Both the position numbers and the translations under genes were made by a program. A stretch of 64,000 nucleotides of DNA, taken from contig NC_092675.1 in assembly GCF_964355755.1 (NCBI RefSeq), forward strand, positions 24,406,412 to 24,470,411. Reading direction: 5' to 3'. The notes below the pieces were generated by a model. That model was not told where the DNA came from. It made no database searches and saw only the letters and a program-made list of their open reading frames with translations. Positions 35,901 to 46,584 of this stretch are shown here, one piece after another; position 1 is the stretch's first letter; each line of letters starts with the position of its first letter. This DNA comes from Antedon mediterranea. Its lineage: Eukaryota; Echinodermata; Crinoidea; Comatulida; Antedonidae.

Positions 35901-38900
35901 ACAACTCAAAACCATATCCTTCCCATAACAGAGTAAAATGGCATACAATAGTTGAAAGCATCATTGCAAGATGAGAGGCATGACTGATAAAGATAAATAC
36001 CACTGTAGCGCTCCATATATACAGTGGTGTCATGTAGGATAAACAATTATCCTCCTTCTGGCATGGAAATCACACCAATTGGTGATCTGTACCAGAAGAA
36101 GGATCGCCCAAAAAAAGATTTTTCACAATCACAACTGGTGATCCACTTTTGGGTGTGTCGAGTTGGAAATCTCAAGTGTGTTATTTAGTAGACCAACTTG
36201 ATGATCGATAAAATCGACAGCCCTATGCCTACCGCCAATAACACATTAACATTAATTCATCATTTGTTCATTGTTCAGGTGCTCATACAGTATTTTGAAA
36301 GTTTAATCTTGAAACAATCATAAACTTTAATACGCACAATGCTTTTTTTTTTCTAGAAAAAGAAAACTGAAAAAGTCACAGAGGCAAATGTGAAGATGGA
36401 AAAAACCACATTAGAGGAGTTGCGGCACATGCAACATAGATCAAAAGAACTGCTAATGGAAAATGAAGATATTAGAGAAAAGTTAAGAGGAAGGTTAGTA
36501 TAGTACAATGTATATGAAATCTAAATCTTTCAAGATTCTATGTGAGACATTTTTATCAGCCTTTATTGACATGTATATCAACGGATTTTTCACAATACAC
36601 TGAATTTTCTATGTTTTTAAATGTTCAATTCAATGTTACATTGCATTTGTGCTGGTCACTTAACTCATCCTGGTGAGATGAGTCATTTAGTTCTTTTACT
36701 AATGTTTTCCCCCTCTCTTTATATCTAGTGAAAAACAGAAAGTTTCAAATGCCAAGAATTCTGAAAGGATACGACGTGAATTTGAAAAAGTAGATGTTCA
36801 ATTAAATGTTGTAGATGAAGAGTTTGAAAAAATAAAAGTGATATATGAAGCAATGAAAAACAAACTGTCGGGTGAAGAAGACAAGGCTAGACTATCTGAA
36901 GATAGTTTTCAGGTACACTTCAAAAGATCTTGTTTTGAATCTGAAAAAAGTAAACTTTTCTGTTTTGATTTAAACTTCTTAAAACAAATATAATTTGCAC
37001 ACAATGAGTGAATCTAACTCAAAATACAAAGCCACTTCTATCTATCTATCTTACCAAAATTTGGACCAGAATCATTATAAATTGGGTTTTCCCGATTTGT
37101 GATAGTCACAAATACAACAGTTTGAAAGGTTTTAAGAAAAGCTGACCATGTCATCATTGAAGAAGAAAAAATAATGCCCAAAATAGCACATGATACATAA
37201 TCAACCAATCAAATGGCATAGATACAATGTAGTTTTTTGGGATTTTTTTCCTAACCGTTTTACTGTTTAAAGTAATATTATAAATATTTTATAATTAGGG
37301 AACATGTGATAGTTTAAGGAAACAGGTTAAAGAGGAAACTCATTCTAGAACAGTTCTGCAAGCCAGGATTGCATCTGACACAACAGATTTACAGAAGCAA
37401 CGTGTAGAAGCAAGAAAGAAGAAGGCAAAGGTGTCAAAGAAAGCCACTGAACTGCAAAATGCTGTTGCAGTATTGTTAGCAGAAGTAAAGAAACTCCGCC
37501 AAGAACATTTTGAAAAGTCACAGGTATATCAAATCTCAATGACATTTATCTTTGACTTTACTTCTACATTTTCTGCTATAAAGCTGTCTACAATATCAAA
37601 CCTTATGTTACAAAAAAGTGACGTCAATTCACTATCATATTTGGACATATTACTACCATATTTTGACACATCACACCTTTTGCCTACTGTTGATAGTGCA
37701 GAGAGAGCTTAAGAGTCTTTGGAAGTTTTTGTAGATGAATATAAGATTTATTTTTCTTTTAGGCAAATGGTAAATTACGAGCCTTGATTGACAATTCAAA
37801 AACAGAAACTGTAGACACAAATAATGATCTAAAAGGCATGATTGAAAAACTTCAACCAGAAAAGAAAAGATTAGCAGTAAGTATTATTGTGAAGATGGGT
37901 TGGGTGAATTATTTTTTTGTCAAGGGTCAATAATTATTCACATTTTGAGCAATAAGATTGAGTTACTGCTTACTTATTCATTGGCTATCAAATTTAAAAA
38001 AAAAAAAGTGCAAGGAACATGCATAATATAACATATGCAATTCTTGTACATGCAATACTATAATGCAAAATATGTTCATGTAAATGACATGCAAGTCAAT
38101 TGTAGAACTAAAAAACGTATTGTCTGTGATATACGTCATAATAGCATATTACTCTAGATGGGCATTATCTCATAGATATAAAACTATGACTATGGCAGTT
38201 CATCTCATATATCTATATAATAGATCAATTACACATGGTGCCTATAAGTAAATCTGTATTTTCTACCACAGACAGAGAATCTGAACAAAGTGAAACGTAT
38301 AGATCATATGAAGTATCGTACCGACCTCATTCATAACAAGCTAGAAGAAATGGAGCAGTCAGCCAAGTATATGAACAGAGTGATCAACACAACAGAAGAT
38401 GCTATAGAAGATTTAGCGTAGGTTTTTTTTTTGTATAAGAGCGTGTGTGTTGGACATTGCATTTCTGATCGTGAGCTCGAAAGTTTGATTTCAATGCTCA
38501 TTGAATTCACTTTACTTGCTTTTTTTTACTTTGCTAAACTCTACCAACATGTACAAATGGGTACCTGGTAAGCACAAACTGCGCGGCTTTCTATAGCTAC
38601 CAGATATGGAAGTATGTTTCAAAAAATTGAATAGGGTAATAATGTGAAGTGCTTAGAAGCGTTTTTGAAACATTTTATATCTTGTTTATAGGAGTAACAT
38701 ATGGATGTATGTAGGATACTGTTACTACTCGCATTTAAATGCTTTTATTTCAGTGAAGAGATGAATGAGGTATCAGTTCAATTAGAAACAGGTCAAAAAA
38801 TGCAGGAAGAGTTGAAGTCATCTCTTGAAGAAGTATCGCAACAGATCAATGTGCGTAAAAACCGTCATGATGATCATATGACAGAACGACGCAAAGTTTG

Positions 38901-39881
38901 GTATGATCTTGAAGTAAGCTGGTTTTTTGTATTGATTAATAATAGATTAAAATATTTTAGAAGAATATTATATAGCTATAAAAACCATTTACCCTATGAC
39001 TGGAGAGGGACCCCAACATCCATCATTGCATACATATATAAACTAGAAAACATTTTAGTATCCATATAAATATGCAATTGCTGATACAGGGATAAAACTA
39101 TTAAATTAATAATAACTGTAAATAGAATAGGCATAAGTATCAAACATCGCAGATTAATAAATTTCGCTCCTAGTGGCTTCATTTACCCAGTGTCCATAAT
39201 TAAGCCTGATTTTGGGACATTTTTGAGCCTAAATAAAAAAAAAGTTATTGTTTGCATGTTATATTACATTTTTTTAAGGTTGAGCTTTGTCAAAAGTTAA
39301 CAGAGAATAAGAAGCTTGCATCACAGTACCGTGGTAAACAACAGCGAATGTATAGCATTAAAAACAGACTGATGAATCATTTTGAAGATCGTATTAAGAT
39401 GGAATCAAGCTTGAAAGACCACAAACAGGTAATTTAGTATTATTAGTGAAAATATATTCACAAGGTGTATCCACGCAGCCTACAATGTATGATACTGAAG
39501 CCTACAGGAATATTGTGTAGTTTTTCTAGACGCTTTTCTCTCAATACTTCGCTTCACTATAATATGTATATCTTCACAATATAAATTTAAACTTTTTTTT
39601 ATCATTTGTAGTTAAATGGTTTACAAAATCGTTTGCACAACACATTGGCGCAGTACTATAAAATCCGTGGACTGTACAACGAAAATGAACTGTCTCGCTT
39701 TGAGGAGATCTCAGATGCTAATTCTAGTAGAATACTGGATCTCCAAGAAGACATGGACACATGTATCGCTACTGTCAGCAAATTCCTTTTAGATCAGGTT
39801 GATGGAACAGCAGCTAAAATGGTCACAGCTACTGCAAGGGCTGCTCTGAAAGATGACAAGCCTTCTATTCAAGCACAGTAA
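29956..39881 (+). CDS. Long coiled-coil protein, 18 exons (possibly CCDC178-like)
   Basis: Exons 29956-30031, 30501-30548, 30755-31000, 31836-32006, 32244-32468, 32678-32828, 33500-33569, 34002-34144, 34924-35027, 35466-35611, 36357-36493, 36729-36912, 37299-37523, 37763-37876, 38272-38417, 38754-38913, 39279-39428 and 39612-39881. All phases match, giving 921 residues. From about residue 150 it is mostly charged heptad-like coiled coil rich in Lys, Glu and Gln, without signal peptide or membrane segment. The first exon opens upstream to an acceptor at 29932, so the ATG at 29956 (MDTEVFITEPG) is the first in-frame Met in it, not a proven start. The first donor (GTAATA) is weak. Length and pattern fit CCDC178, but I cannot confirm this; other ciliary or cytoskeletal coiled-coil families are possible. 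It converges with CFAP53. Confidence 0.8.
31074..31740 (+). mobile_element. Non-autonomous Helitron-like element
   Basis: A 667-bp element in the intron between exons 3 and 4 of the coiled-coil gene. It begins TCTATATATAAATTTACG after an A and ends ACCATCTAG before a T. This matches the Helitron rule of 5'-TC and 3'-CTRR inserted between A and T without target duplication. A short GC-rich stretch (CGAAGCGAGCG) lies just before the 3' end, where Helitrons carry a hairpin; the hairpin here is weak. No Rep/helicase is encoded. A degenerate copy lies at 21413-22140. Confidence 0.7.
33099..33342. mobile_element. MITE with about 25-bp terminal inverted repeats
   Basis: Left end GCCTGGTTTCCATAAAATCG pairs with the right end GATTTTAATGGAAACCAGGC, giving arms of about 24 bp with one indel, around 244 bp in total. 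It contains a further strong palindrome CGGCAAAGTTGAAC / GTTGAACTTTGCCG near 33231-33261. The flanks are TTAA on the left and TTCA on the right, so a target duplication is not proven. It sits in an intron of the coiled-coil gene. Confidence 0.7.
34145..34923. other. Intron with retroelement-like tails
   Basis: Intron of the coiled-coil gene. ATTCAATTTATTGTCATATAA (34314-34334) on one strand and GAATAAATGTGAAATGAAAT (34673-34692) on the other resemble the AT-rich 3' ends of LINE/SINE elements that recur elsewhere in the window. No coding sequence. Confidence 0.4.
35612..36356. other. Intron with a short hairpin
   Basis: A 745-bp intron of the coiled-coil gene. It includes an imperfect inverted repeat with arms CCTTCTGGCATGGAAATCAC and GGTGATCTGTACCAGAAGAAGG (about 36053-36105). 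The open frame at 35733-35936 is unsupported. Confidence 0.45.
37877..38271. other. Intron, nothing notable
   Basis: AT-rich intron of the coiled-coil gene. I see no element in it. The same is true of the introns 36913-37298, 38418-38753 and 38914-39278. Confidence 0.5.
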
Positions 39882-39905
39882 TTGTCGGAATTATCTTAAT
39901 TATTA

Positions 39906-39911
39906 AATAAA
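39906..39911 (+). terminator. Poly(A) signal of the coiled-coil gene
   Basis: AATAAA 25 bp after the TAA stop at 39879-39881, in a T-rich context. It is the first canonical signal downstream. Confidence 0.6.
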
Positions 39912-40785
39912 ATTAATTTTGTAGGTTGTCAGCTTTGATAAAAGTATTTGTTGTTGGTTTTTTTTTTTATTTACGTATTTAAAATTGGCATTTCAACCAC
40001 ATATAACTTTTGAACAGGACATTAAATACTTTTTTCAGACATAAACTGTGTTATATAATAACTATTGTGCGATAAAGTGTAATACTTATTATTTCATACA
40101 GCACACTGGAGTAATTTTGTGGATTTGTCTGTGTGGATAATGATGTTTACACAGGCCCTAGATTTGAAGGGTGCTACTGGATGTAACAATTACATTTTGT
40201 CATTTTACATCCAGTATATGATTTGTCTTTCAATTTACATTGATGATGATGCTATGTTCTTCCAGATAGTAAATAAGTTTACTTATTTCTTTACTTATTG
40301 TTTGTTTTTTTTGTTGTATATCTTTATTTGCCTGAATAAATGAAATTCTCATATTTACAAAATAAAATTTGTCTTTTTTTCATTCTGTAACTTTAATTAA
40401 TCTTTTTTTAATATAGCAATAACAATGAAATAAATAACATTTCTATATACAATTGTTGTAATTTTAGTTTGATTGTATTTTGTTAAAGATAGTTAAATTA
40501 CCAATCATATTTATTTTATCAAATTGTAATAGCCCTGTTTCTATGTTTTGGAAAGGCCCATTCAGTTTCCTTCGGAATAAAGTACTATTGAATTGAATAA
40601 ATTTCAATATTATTTCCAAAATTACGTCTATTTTTCATATCATAATTACTTAAAAAAGAAGTTTACAGTAATAATATTAAATGATTTAATATGACAATAA
40701 ATGATTTAATCCTATTAACAAACATATCTACAGTACTACACACTGACATTTAAACAAATTATATACAATTTATTTTTAAATGGAA
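39912..40785. other. Convergent intergenic region between coiled-coil gene and CFAP53
   Basis: About 0.9 kb, AT-rich. It contains a LINE-tail-like segment at about 40520-40605 (ending GAATAAAGTACTATTGAATTGAATAAAT). Both genes end here, so their 3' UTRs may approach or overlap. A TTTATT (minus-strand AATAAA) at 40769-40774 is a possible but very close signal for CFAP53. Confidence 0.5.
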
Positions 40786-43700
40786 TTATAATAATGGACT
40801 GCCTGTTTTGCTATTTCTTTGCATGTGAACTCGTCTCATAGGATGGGCTTTGTCTACATTTGGTCTAGCAAGTGCCTCTTTTAACTTTGCCTGGTAACTT
40901 GCTTCTGCCTCTATTCCTTTAAGGTAATGTCTGTATTCCTCATCTTTCTTAACTTCTTTTTGCCGATTTATGTATTCTGCTTGTTGCAATAGGTCATTCT
41001 GATATTTCAAATTTTGTTGTCTGATATTCAACTGGTGTTCCTCTTCCAGGTGTTTGTGCTCTGTCATTGCAGCCTGCATCAATTCACGCTCCTTCTGTGC
41101 CACCTTTTGAGCTTCAGAATTTGCAATTACTAAATAAATACAATAGAAGTCGTTATCAAATTAATCTATACAAACTTATAATTAGCAAATAATATTACCG
41201 TATGTGACATGGTATCAAGGGCAAGCATTTTTTAAATGGGGGGAATCGCTAAACATATAAAGTCTGTCAAAAATAAATATCAAAAAGTAGTTTGGATCTG
41301 GATTAGACTCCAAGTAGAATCTCATGTTAAGCTTAATTCCACCCCATTATTTAGGCTACATTTAGACAATTATCTTGGAGTATAATCCCATCCTTTAACG
41401 TTCATCAAATTTCATACCCAGATCATATACGGTAAATAATCTAATATTTTTTTTAAAGTAATTATACTGTCCTGAAAGTTATTAATAAAAACAGTTACAA
41501 GATTCAACTTACAACGTTCTTGTACTTGTTTGTGTCTGACACTAAGGACGTTATCCATTAATTGTTTTCGTGCTGCTCGTTCCTTTGCCCATTGGTCTAG
41601 TCTTTTTTGCCATTGTTTACGAACTTCTTGATCAATCATTTGATCGATTGCTTTATCTCTTCTAGCTTCTTCTTTCATTTGTTGTTTTAGATAATCTCTA
41701 TAGACTCTATCTTCTTCTCTTAGCACTTGCTAAAAAAAACAAAGATACAAAAATGTTAACTACAGAAAATTGCATTAATTTGAGTCCAATTCAGCATGTA
41801 CTGCATGAGGTACTATAACATAGTGGGATTTATCCCTTACTCTCTTAAACCCCTAGTTAACAGGTTGCAGGTTCTATTAATTAGTTAGTTCAGGTTCATT
41901 TTTAATACTACCATATATAACATCAGTAAAGAAAAACATAGAATGAATTGTAACAGTAAAGTATACAAAAGACAATTCCTCCAAAAATTGTACTATATAT
42001 TTTTGTGAGAACAAAAATTGGAAATGTCACTCTCACTATGACTTAGTGTTGCCAAAATCAGAAGGAGGTACAGTAGGGCTATAATACTAATTGAGTAAAG
42101 AAGACTTCACAGGCTGTGAGAAGATCATCACCAGCAAAATATGCTAGCAATTTATTTAATGAAAGCTTTCGATGAATAAGACACAATTGTACTCACTTTC
42201 TTCTGGGCAACCTCAAGTGCTTCATTGTGTGTTTCCTGCAAAAGGTTCTCTAAGATGTTCATTTCATGCGCTAATTCCTCCTGCAATTCTCTTGCTTTAA
42301 TCTTCATTTTTAGCTTAATTGACGTATCCAAATCTTGTCTTGTTTCTGCCTGGCTCCTGTGTTTTTCTCGGACAGCCAAGTCTTCTTCAAGTTTGCGAAG
42401 TTCTCTTTCTTCGGACTATGGAGAAATAAACCTTACTGATTATATAAAATCATCAGTGTAATCGACCTTTTAGTCTATATACGATTATTTAAATTTTCTC
42501 AAAAATTTCATTATTCAATGTTGTCACCATCACAATTATGTTTCATGAGTATTACATTACTTTCATTTTAAGACTGAAAAATTTCAGTCATATACCTATT
42601 CAAATAATACAAAATACAAAATACAAAAAAAGTTATGTGCACATATTTTAACATGCAAAAAGTTGTGTTTGCTCAGACCATATAATCAAAGATACTGCAA
42701 ATGATGAATGAATGATTTAATAATATACAAATATGTTTATGAATGTATGGTACAAATAATAGCATGAGGTGAATGATAAAAGGTTATATCAGATTTTTTT
42801 TTTTCGTGCAAGTACTATTAAACAATCGTTTAATAGTGCGTACAATTGCACGCCATGTGATCCACAATCATCCAATCAAATGACAGGAATTTATATAGGT
42901 GTTATATAATATATTACACACATGTCAATCCACAAGTTAAACCCTGTCTCTGTATATAACTTACCAAAAGTCTTCCTTCTTCTTCCTTCAATTGTTTTTC
43001 CTGCTTTCTCTGTTCCTCGAGAGAAGCTCTTTGCTTCTGTAGTGTTTCCACCATCTCTTTATTCCTTTCATGTTGTTTTTGTGACTCATCTGCCTCTCTT
43101 AATGCCTTTGCCTGTCGATCCTGTTCCCAGAGGTCTGCATACATTTTATCTTCATCTCTTTTTTGCATTTGCATTTCACTCTTCATGCGAAGCTGTTCAA
43201 ATCGTTCTGTACACACCTCATCCATATGACGTCTTGAGAGTGTCGCTCTAAGTTCCTCACATTCCTCTCTTTAAAAACATAACATTGAAAGATCATTGAC
43301 ACAGTGCTTCTTGTTTAAAAAATATATCATAAGTATGCTGCAAAAAACTATCCAGTCGACTGGTTTCAATTAGTTGTTTGGAAATTTGAGAGGTTCAATT
43401 CAACAACTAAGATGACACTCCAGTGGAATTAAAACTCATCCTTACTAGCTTTTCCACAAACAATAAATCTACTGAATCGTACAACCCTGGCCTGGTGGTA
43501 TGTGTCTTTATTGGAGTTTTATTTTGATGATTTGCTAATACTAATCTAGAAAGAATTTAATTAAATAACCATAATTTATATACTGTACCTCCATCTTTGA
43601 TCAAGTTTCTCAGCAACTATTTCAAGCCTTTCATTTTCTCGTTTTTCTTTCAAAAACTTTGCTCGTGTTCTCATCTTTGCTTGTCGTTCCAACAGTGTTT

Positions 43701-46584
43701 CTTGGCTGGCTTCCATTTCAATAATGTATCCACGTTCCTCAGTAGCAAGTAGGTTTCTCAATCTAAATTATCCAGAAAAGTTTTTGAAAAGAAAAAGGAA
43801 ATGGAAGTCCAAAAAATTGTAGGTATAACTTAATCAAACCTTGGACAATAAATAAATAATCAATTGAAGAATAACGAAAAAAATCTTTATCATAATACCT
43901 TTCTCTCCTGTCTTCTAATGCAAATTCTTCCTTCTGTAACAAACAGTTAACTCGACCAGTCACTGTGTTGTTCTGAATGCGTTTGTCTGTGATTCTCTCC
44001 CAATCATTTTTCAGATCACACAGCTTGTTATATTTTGTGATTGATTCTGCCTCTTCCCTTAAATCATCTTTACGTCTTCGTTCTAAAATAAGATGATCTG
44101 TAGGCTGCTTGCTGGGATATTTTGCTCTCTAATTTAAATAATAAATGTATTTGTTACATTATTACAGAGATACAGTAGGACCTACCTAGCCTAGGCCTAT
44201 GTACTATTAGTAATAAAACTGGAAGTAGCCTAGGAGGCCTAGCCTACGCATAGGCTAGTATATATTCGTGAATGTCTTAAAAATGCTTCACACCAACCAA
44301 ACATTATGGTACTTGTTATTGTTAAGGCCTAGTTAGTCTAGTAGTACTAGGCCTAGGCCTAGCTAGGCTAGTATCAATACTAGGCCCTATTACTATTAGT
44401 ATAAATGTTATGCGCGATTTGAACGATTTGCGCAATTTGAAATTGCGCAAAAAAAATCCTTGCGCAATTTGAATTGAAACATGTGTTTCAAATTGCGCAA
44501 GCAACGTATTAAATTGCGCAAGTAATCTGCAAATTGCGCAAGGTTTTTTCGACAGATTGTGAAATCATGCACACCCATATTTTTATAGTAATTTCTAAGA
44601 ATGATTCAAAATTAAAGATAAATATCGCATTTCCTTATTTTAGTAGTGCAAATATTGTTATAAGTTAGCATACCGTCGAAGAACCGACGAAGGAAAACGA
44701 AGCGGTGGTGTTCCACCAGGCGGGCGCGGCGCGGGCGGCCGGCTATACTACTCTAGCCTAGCTAGGGTCTGGTGGACTACTGATACTGACTAGGTTACAT
44801 GGCCTAGCTTAAACTAATATTAAAAACTTAATTTTTACATTTATTTTGATTTATTTCAAGTTACAGTGATAATATTATTTAATTGTAATAATAAATGTTA
44901 TGTATTTATTATACACATGTTATCTTCGCATTTATTATGTTTTATTTTGAGTTATTTAGTTTCCAATAAATTATTATACGCCGTGGTTAGGATTCCGGCA
45001 CCGGAACTCAACTGCCCACCGTTAGGGAATCCGACACGCTATTGCGCATGTCCAGAGCTCTGGGAAGTGAATTAATTATAGCTTGCACTAATAATAGTGC
45101 CACACCACGGAGAGTCGGAGTGTTATAGGGATTTACTGTAGCCTAGATAGTCGTTGCGCGAGCGAGAGAGCGATGGATGAAACTTGGCCTATGCCATACA
45201 TGAATTAATAATTAAAATATGACTACGCGTTAAAATAATTATAATGATATTAATAAGTATCAGTATCTATCTAAGAATCGTAATGCTGTTTTTAGCGTTG
45301 TGACCCTGACTTCCCGAACAGTTTTTTCACATCCACGCGGTGGCTGCCTTCAACAAATCAACTTGTGATTGCATGTTGTATATGTAGGCCCTACAGTATA
45401 ATGCGTTATGAAAAATCAAAAAACTAGTCATGTAATTATATAATTCATAATGATATGAATTTAATATATGAATGAAGCAACCACTTTTTAATTACAAAAT
45501 AAATACTATAGGCCCACAACTGGTCACGTAGTCTAACTGGGATGCTAGTCAAGTCGCCCCATCGCAAAGTCGCCCCATACAAAGTCGCCCAATACAAAGT
45601 CGCCCCATCGCAAAGTCGCCCCAAAACAGTCGCCCCATCGCAAAGTCGCCCCATAACAAAGTCGCCCCGGCACAGTCGCCCCATCGCAAAGTCGCTCCAT
45701 CACAAAGTCGCCCCAACACAGATATGATTAAAACAGCGTACTAACTTTGTATTGGGCGACTTTGTATGGGGCGACTTTGCGATGGGGCGACTTGACTGGA
45801 TCCCGTCTAACTGGTAGCCCTAGCTTAGATTAGTGGATCCCATATTAGAAGGCCTCTAGGCTAGTTCGCCGTGTGGCGCAGCTATGAAATAATCCATCGC
45901 TGTTGATAAGTATAGAGTCGCCGATTACCTCGCTCTGGGCATGCGCAATAGCGTGTCGGAATCCCTAACGCTGGGCAGTTGAGTTCCGGTGCCGGAATCC
46001 TAACCACGGCGATTATTATAATACCGATTGTCTGGTAGAATTTTGTTGCGCTATTTGAAAATTTACAGTTCGTTTTCAAATTGCGCAAAGGTGTCATATT
46101 GCGCAAGAACTATCTTGCGCAATTTACAAATTGTGCAGCGCAATTTAAAATTGCGCAAAGATTTTCTTGCGCAATTTGAAATTGCGCAAAAAAATCCTTG
46201 CGCAATTTTAAATTGCGCAAGAATTCTTTGCGCAATTTCAAATTGCGCAAGGATTTTTTTGCGCAATTTCAAATTGCGCAAATCGTTCAAATCGCGCATA
46301 ACATAAATAATAAGTAAATACATTTTAATATCTCAATAAAACTGGAGCCTAGCTAGAGCCATACAACATCATGTCCTGGGCCTAATACCTAGGCCTGGCC
46401 TAGCCTAGTCCTACAGTATATATCCTACATGTTTTATTAACATGCATGCCTAGTAGGGCATAGTAGGCCTAACTAGGCTAGGCCTAGCTAGAGTACTAGC
46501 TAGAAGGCTACTTACGATGGCAACCGAGTGAGGCGTTGGGCCCGTAAATTCACGTGTTTTTCTGGGTTTTTGGGTGGCTAACAT
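40786..46584 (-). CDS. CFAP53: Cilia- and flagella-associated protein 53 (CCDC11)
   Basis: Seven exons in transcript order: 46584-46516, 44128-43899, 43762-43589, 43268-42965, 42415-42197, 41729-41513 and 41129-40786. All join in frame at GT-AG sites to give 518 residues, against 514 for human CFAP53. Landmarks remembered from the vertebrate protein are in order: GPTP near residue 15, HLILERRR, LRNLLATEE, FLKEKRENER, VAEKLDQRWREECEELR, LKEEEGRLL, ARKQLMDNVL, and HPMR near the C terminus. The protein is highly charged helix throughout. CFAP53 is a microtubule inner protein and centriolar-satellite component needed for motile cilia and left-right asymmetry. The start is the first in-frame ATG of the first exon (MLATQKPRK). 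An RFX-type X-box lies about 200 bp upstream. Intron 1 contains a nested transposon-like element. Confidence 0.95.
45539..45804. mobile_element. MITE with 53-bp perfect inverted arms and 8-bp target duplication
   Basis: The arms 45548-45600 and 45744-45796 are perfect reverse complements, built from a 16- to 17-bp AGTCGCCCCATCGCAA-like repeat. The termini extend to GGGATNC-AGTCAAG on both sides. The flanks carry an 8-bp direct repeat GTCTAACT at 45531-45538 and 45805-45812. Eight-base duplications are typical of hAT elements, also of P and Merlin. The element is inserted inside the larger fold-back element. Confidence 0.75.
45548..45720. repeat. Short tandem repeat, about 16-17-bp unit
   Basis: About ten imperfect copies of AAAGTCGCCCCATCGC-like units (variants CATACA, AATACA, CATAACA, CAACAC). 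The plus-strand open frame over it (45542-45727) is an artefact of the repeat. Confidence 0.8.

Larger units (their letters stand above)
44405..46304. mobile_element. Fold-back DNA element with nested inverted repeats
   Basis: The ends are inverted copies: ATGTTATGCGCGATTTGAAC on the left and its complement ending at 46304. Both arms (44405-44545 and 46050-46304) continue as strings of AAATTGCGCAA units, themselves palindromic. An inner inverted repeat pairs 44971-45058 with 45932-46020 (CCGTGGTTAGGATTCCGGCA block). No transposase is encoded. I could not identify a target-site duplication. It sits in CFAP53 intron 1. Confidence 0.7.

Noticed and set aside
45542-46323. Open frames with repeated KSPHHKVAP-like, RNFKLRK-like and VVRIPAPELNCP peptides
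   Set aside because: They are translations of the 16-bp repeat and the fold-back arms, not proteins.
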